From the NCBI RefSeq assembly GCF_009765355.1, contig NZ_VTHK01000002.1, forward strand, positions 124,001 to 188,000: a DNA stretch of 64,000 nucleotides, in the 5' to 3' direction. Shown here in pieces: positions 62,464 to 64,000 of the stretch (the stretch's first letter is position 1; each line of letters starts with the position of its first letter). Below the pieces are notes generated by a model that had not been told where the DNA came from, did no database searches, and saw nothing but the letters and a program-made list of their open reading frames with translations. The position numbers were made by a program, and so were the translations under genes. The DNA is from Amycolatopsis anabasis (GTDB taxonomy: Bacteria > Actinomycetota > Actinomycetes > Mycobacteriales > Pseudonocardiaceae).

Positions 62464-63972
62464 TCACTCCACCTTGAGGTCGTCGATGGCCCAGTACCAG
62501 TTGTTGCCCGCGTTGTAGTAGCGGAACTTGACCACCATCGAGGTCGCGCCCGCCGGGACGGCGACGTTCAGGGATTCGACGGTCGCGCGGGCGTCCGCGG
62601 TGTACTTCTTGACGACCTGGTCGGCGCCGCCGTTGAAGGACACCGAAACCTCGGCGATCTGCGAACCCTCCTGCAGGTAGTGCGTGACGTAACCGATCTT
62701 CGCCGTCCCGCCGCCGGTGACCGGGTAGGCGGGGGAGGCGAGGGTCGAGTCGAAGCTCGTGCCGCCGGTCTTGTCGGCGAACTCGTCGGAGTCGGCGACG
62801 GCGAACACGCCGCGGGTGCGCAGCGCGTTCTCCCGGTCCTGGCCGCCCTGCGCGCGGCTCCAGAACTCGTCGGTGGTGAACGACCAGCCGCGCCATTCGG
62901 TGACCCCGCCCGCGGGCATCCTGCTCCGATCCACCGACCAGCCCGACGGTGCGGTATGCGTCCAGCCCTTGACCGAAGCCGGGATCCCGGTCTCGTCGAC
63001 GCGTGCGGACAGCGATCCGTACAGGCCGTCGAAGGCGTCCTTCGAACGCACGGAAACCGGTTTGCCGTCGAGCTGCCACGCCGGATCCGCGGCGACGCCG
63101 AGGTGGTGCAGCGCGGTGGAGGCGACGTCGGTGAGCCGGGTGTCGATCGGCCGCGCGCCCGCCGCGTTGCCGGATCCCTTGGCGAGCACGAAGGTGCGCC
63201 GCTCGTCGTTCACCCCGCAGCCGCCGTGCCCGCCGCCGGGGTTGCTGTGCCCGTGGTCGGTGCTGACTTCGATCAGCCAGTCCTCGTTCGAATACGTCGG
63301 CCGGGCCTTGATCGCCGCGAGCAGTTGCCCGAGCTGGGCGTCCTGCTTCTCGATCGCGGCGCGGTACCGGGTGCCCGTTCCGCTGGCGTGCGCCACCACG
63401 TCGGTGTTGCCCAGGTAGGCGAACGCGGCGTCGGGATTCCCGTCGCGCAGTTCCTTCGCGGTGGCCGCGGTGACCTTCTCGTCCGCGGCCACGTACCCGT
63501 CCTTGTCACCGTCGTAGGTGACCCGGGTGTCGATCGCGCTGCCGAAAGTGCCCTGGGTGTGCAGCACCGCCCAGTCGACCGCGGAGAACGTGCGGAAACC
63601 GGAGTTGGCTCGCTCGAGGCGGGTGAGGAAGTCGGGGTAGCGGTCGTACCGCTTGCCGGCGAAGCTGTTGTCCTGGACGCCGTGCTTGTCCGGCCACACC
63701 CCGGTCGCGATCGTCGACCAGCCGGGGCCGCTGGACGAGGCGGCCAGCGACGGGCAGTACAGCAGGCTCTCGCCGAGCGTGCCGCCGGCCGCGAGCGAAT
63801 CCAGGTTGGGCGCGTTGGCTTCCACCGCCTTCGCCCAGTTCAGCCCGTCCATACCGACCACGAGCACCTTCTTCACCGGTGCCGGGGCGGCGGTGACCGG
63901 GGTGGTGGTCAGCGCCGCCGCGGCGCCGGCGAGGACGAGCGAGAGCAGTGCCGTCCGGGTACGTCTGCGCAT
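62464..63972 (-). CDS. secreted alkaline-phosphatase-superfamily protein with C-terminal beta module
   Basis: 502 aa. Signal peptide (RRTRTALLSLVLAGAAAALTTTPVTAA) and a phosphodiesterase/sulfatase-like core: VLVVGMDGLNW with a metal Asp, SGPGWSTIATGVWP with a possible Ser/Thr nucleophile, YLGNTDVVAHASG and VSTDHGHSNPGGGHGGCG metal ligands. A C-terminal beta domain (about 370-502; WNW-rich jelly-roll-like, VKFRYYNAGNNWYWAIDDLKVE) may bind carbohydrate. The substrate is unknown; it resembles nucleotide pyrophosphatase/phosphodiesterase. GAGGAG precedes the ATG at 63972. Confidence 0.88.
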   Translation of the reverse strand: MRRRTRTALLSLVLAGAAAALTTTPVTAAPAPVKKVLVVGMDGLNWAKAVEANAPNLDSLAAGGTLGESLLYCPSLAASSSGPGWSTIATGVWPDKHGVQDNSFAGKRYDRYPDFLTRLERANSGFRTFSAVDWAVLHTQGTFGSAIDTRVTYDGDKDGYVAADEKVTAATAKELRDGNPDAAFAYLGNTDVVAHASGTGTRYRAAIEKQDAQLGQLLAAIKARPTYSNEDWLIEVSTDHGHSNPGGGHGGCGVNDERRTFVLAKGSGNAAGARPIDTRLTDVASTALHHLGVAADPAWQLDGKPVSVRSKDAFDGLYGSLSARVDETGIPASVKGWTHTAPSGWSVDRSRMPAGGVTEWRGWSFTTDEFWSRAQGGQDRENALRTRGVFAVADSDEFADKTGGTSFDSTLASPAYPVTGGGTAKIGYVTHYLQEGSQIAEVSVSFNGGADQVVKKYTADARATVESLNVAVPAGATSMVVKFRYYNAGNNWYWAIDDLKVE

Positions 63973-64000
63973 GGTTCTCCTCGAAATGTGAAGGGATTTC

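Overview
The window is a high-GC actinobacterial chromosome segment. Several traits point to a Pseudonocardiaceae member, probably Amycolatopsis-like. These are a mycothiol-dependent isomerase-type enzyme, two AfsR/SARP regulators with NB-ARC and TPR parts, DasR-type (dre) operators before a chitinase, an AftB-like GT-C arabinosyltransferase candidate, many GTG starts and apparent leaderless promoters, and translationally coupled genes. The genus is inferred. I saw no rRNA, tRNA, CRISPR array, insertion sequence or prophage.

Layout. 1-3 kb: 5' part of an nSTAND/WD40 regulator-like ATPase, cut by the window edge. 3-10 kb: epoxide hydrolase, YciO-type protein, then a coupled run of metallo-beta-lactamase-fold hydrolase, DedA protein and a membrane alkaline-phosphatase-superfamily protein, followed by two broken genes. 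10-20 kb: secreted GH92 mannosidase, a SARP-NB-ARC regulator with an alpha/beta hydrolase, an ECF sigma/anti-sigma pair, and a GlxA-type regulator divergent from a quinone reductase. 20-29 kb: MDMPI-type enzyme, GT-C membrane transferase, TetR/small-protein divergent pair with a clear operator, SGNH hydrolase, and a second SARP with TPR repeats. 29-33 kb: copper operon (copZ, two-domain exported protein, copA) behind a CsoR-type operator. 33-34.5 kb: NmrA-like reductase divergent from a TetR regulator.

34.5-43.7 kb is a hydantoinase/oxoprolinase island. hyuA, hyuB and a small coupled gene run rightward. MFS, a short HyuA-like protein, DUF917 and PucR genes run leftward. The two operons converge on a gap filled with 21-bp repeats. 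44-52 kb holds secreted degradative enzymes (mosaic S8 peptidase, M14 carboxypeptidase, GH2 glycosidase) and a small membrane protein. 52-60 kb holds a HAD hydrolase and a SorC-type regulator divergent from a five-gene polyol/sugar dehydrogenase plus ABC uptake operon, then a secreted beta-propeller. 60-64 kb holds a GH18 chitinase under two dre sites, a small membrane protein, and a secreted phosphodiesterase/phosphatase.

The most unusual non-coding structures are four. (1) A 77-bp element between two genes creates a 26-codon mini-ORF coupled at both ends by ATGA overlaps, as in mycobacterial MIRUs. (2) A 46-nt nested hairpin occurs three times. (3) A family of 21-22-bp tandem repeats occurs in three gaps between convergent genes. 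(4) Many well-formed dyads sit at divergent promoters. The only gene-free stretch over 300 bases is 43724-44103. It holds two promoters and two perfect palindromes.
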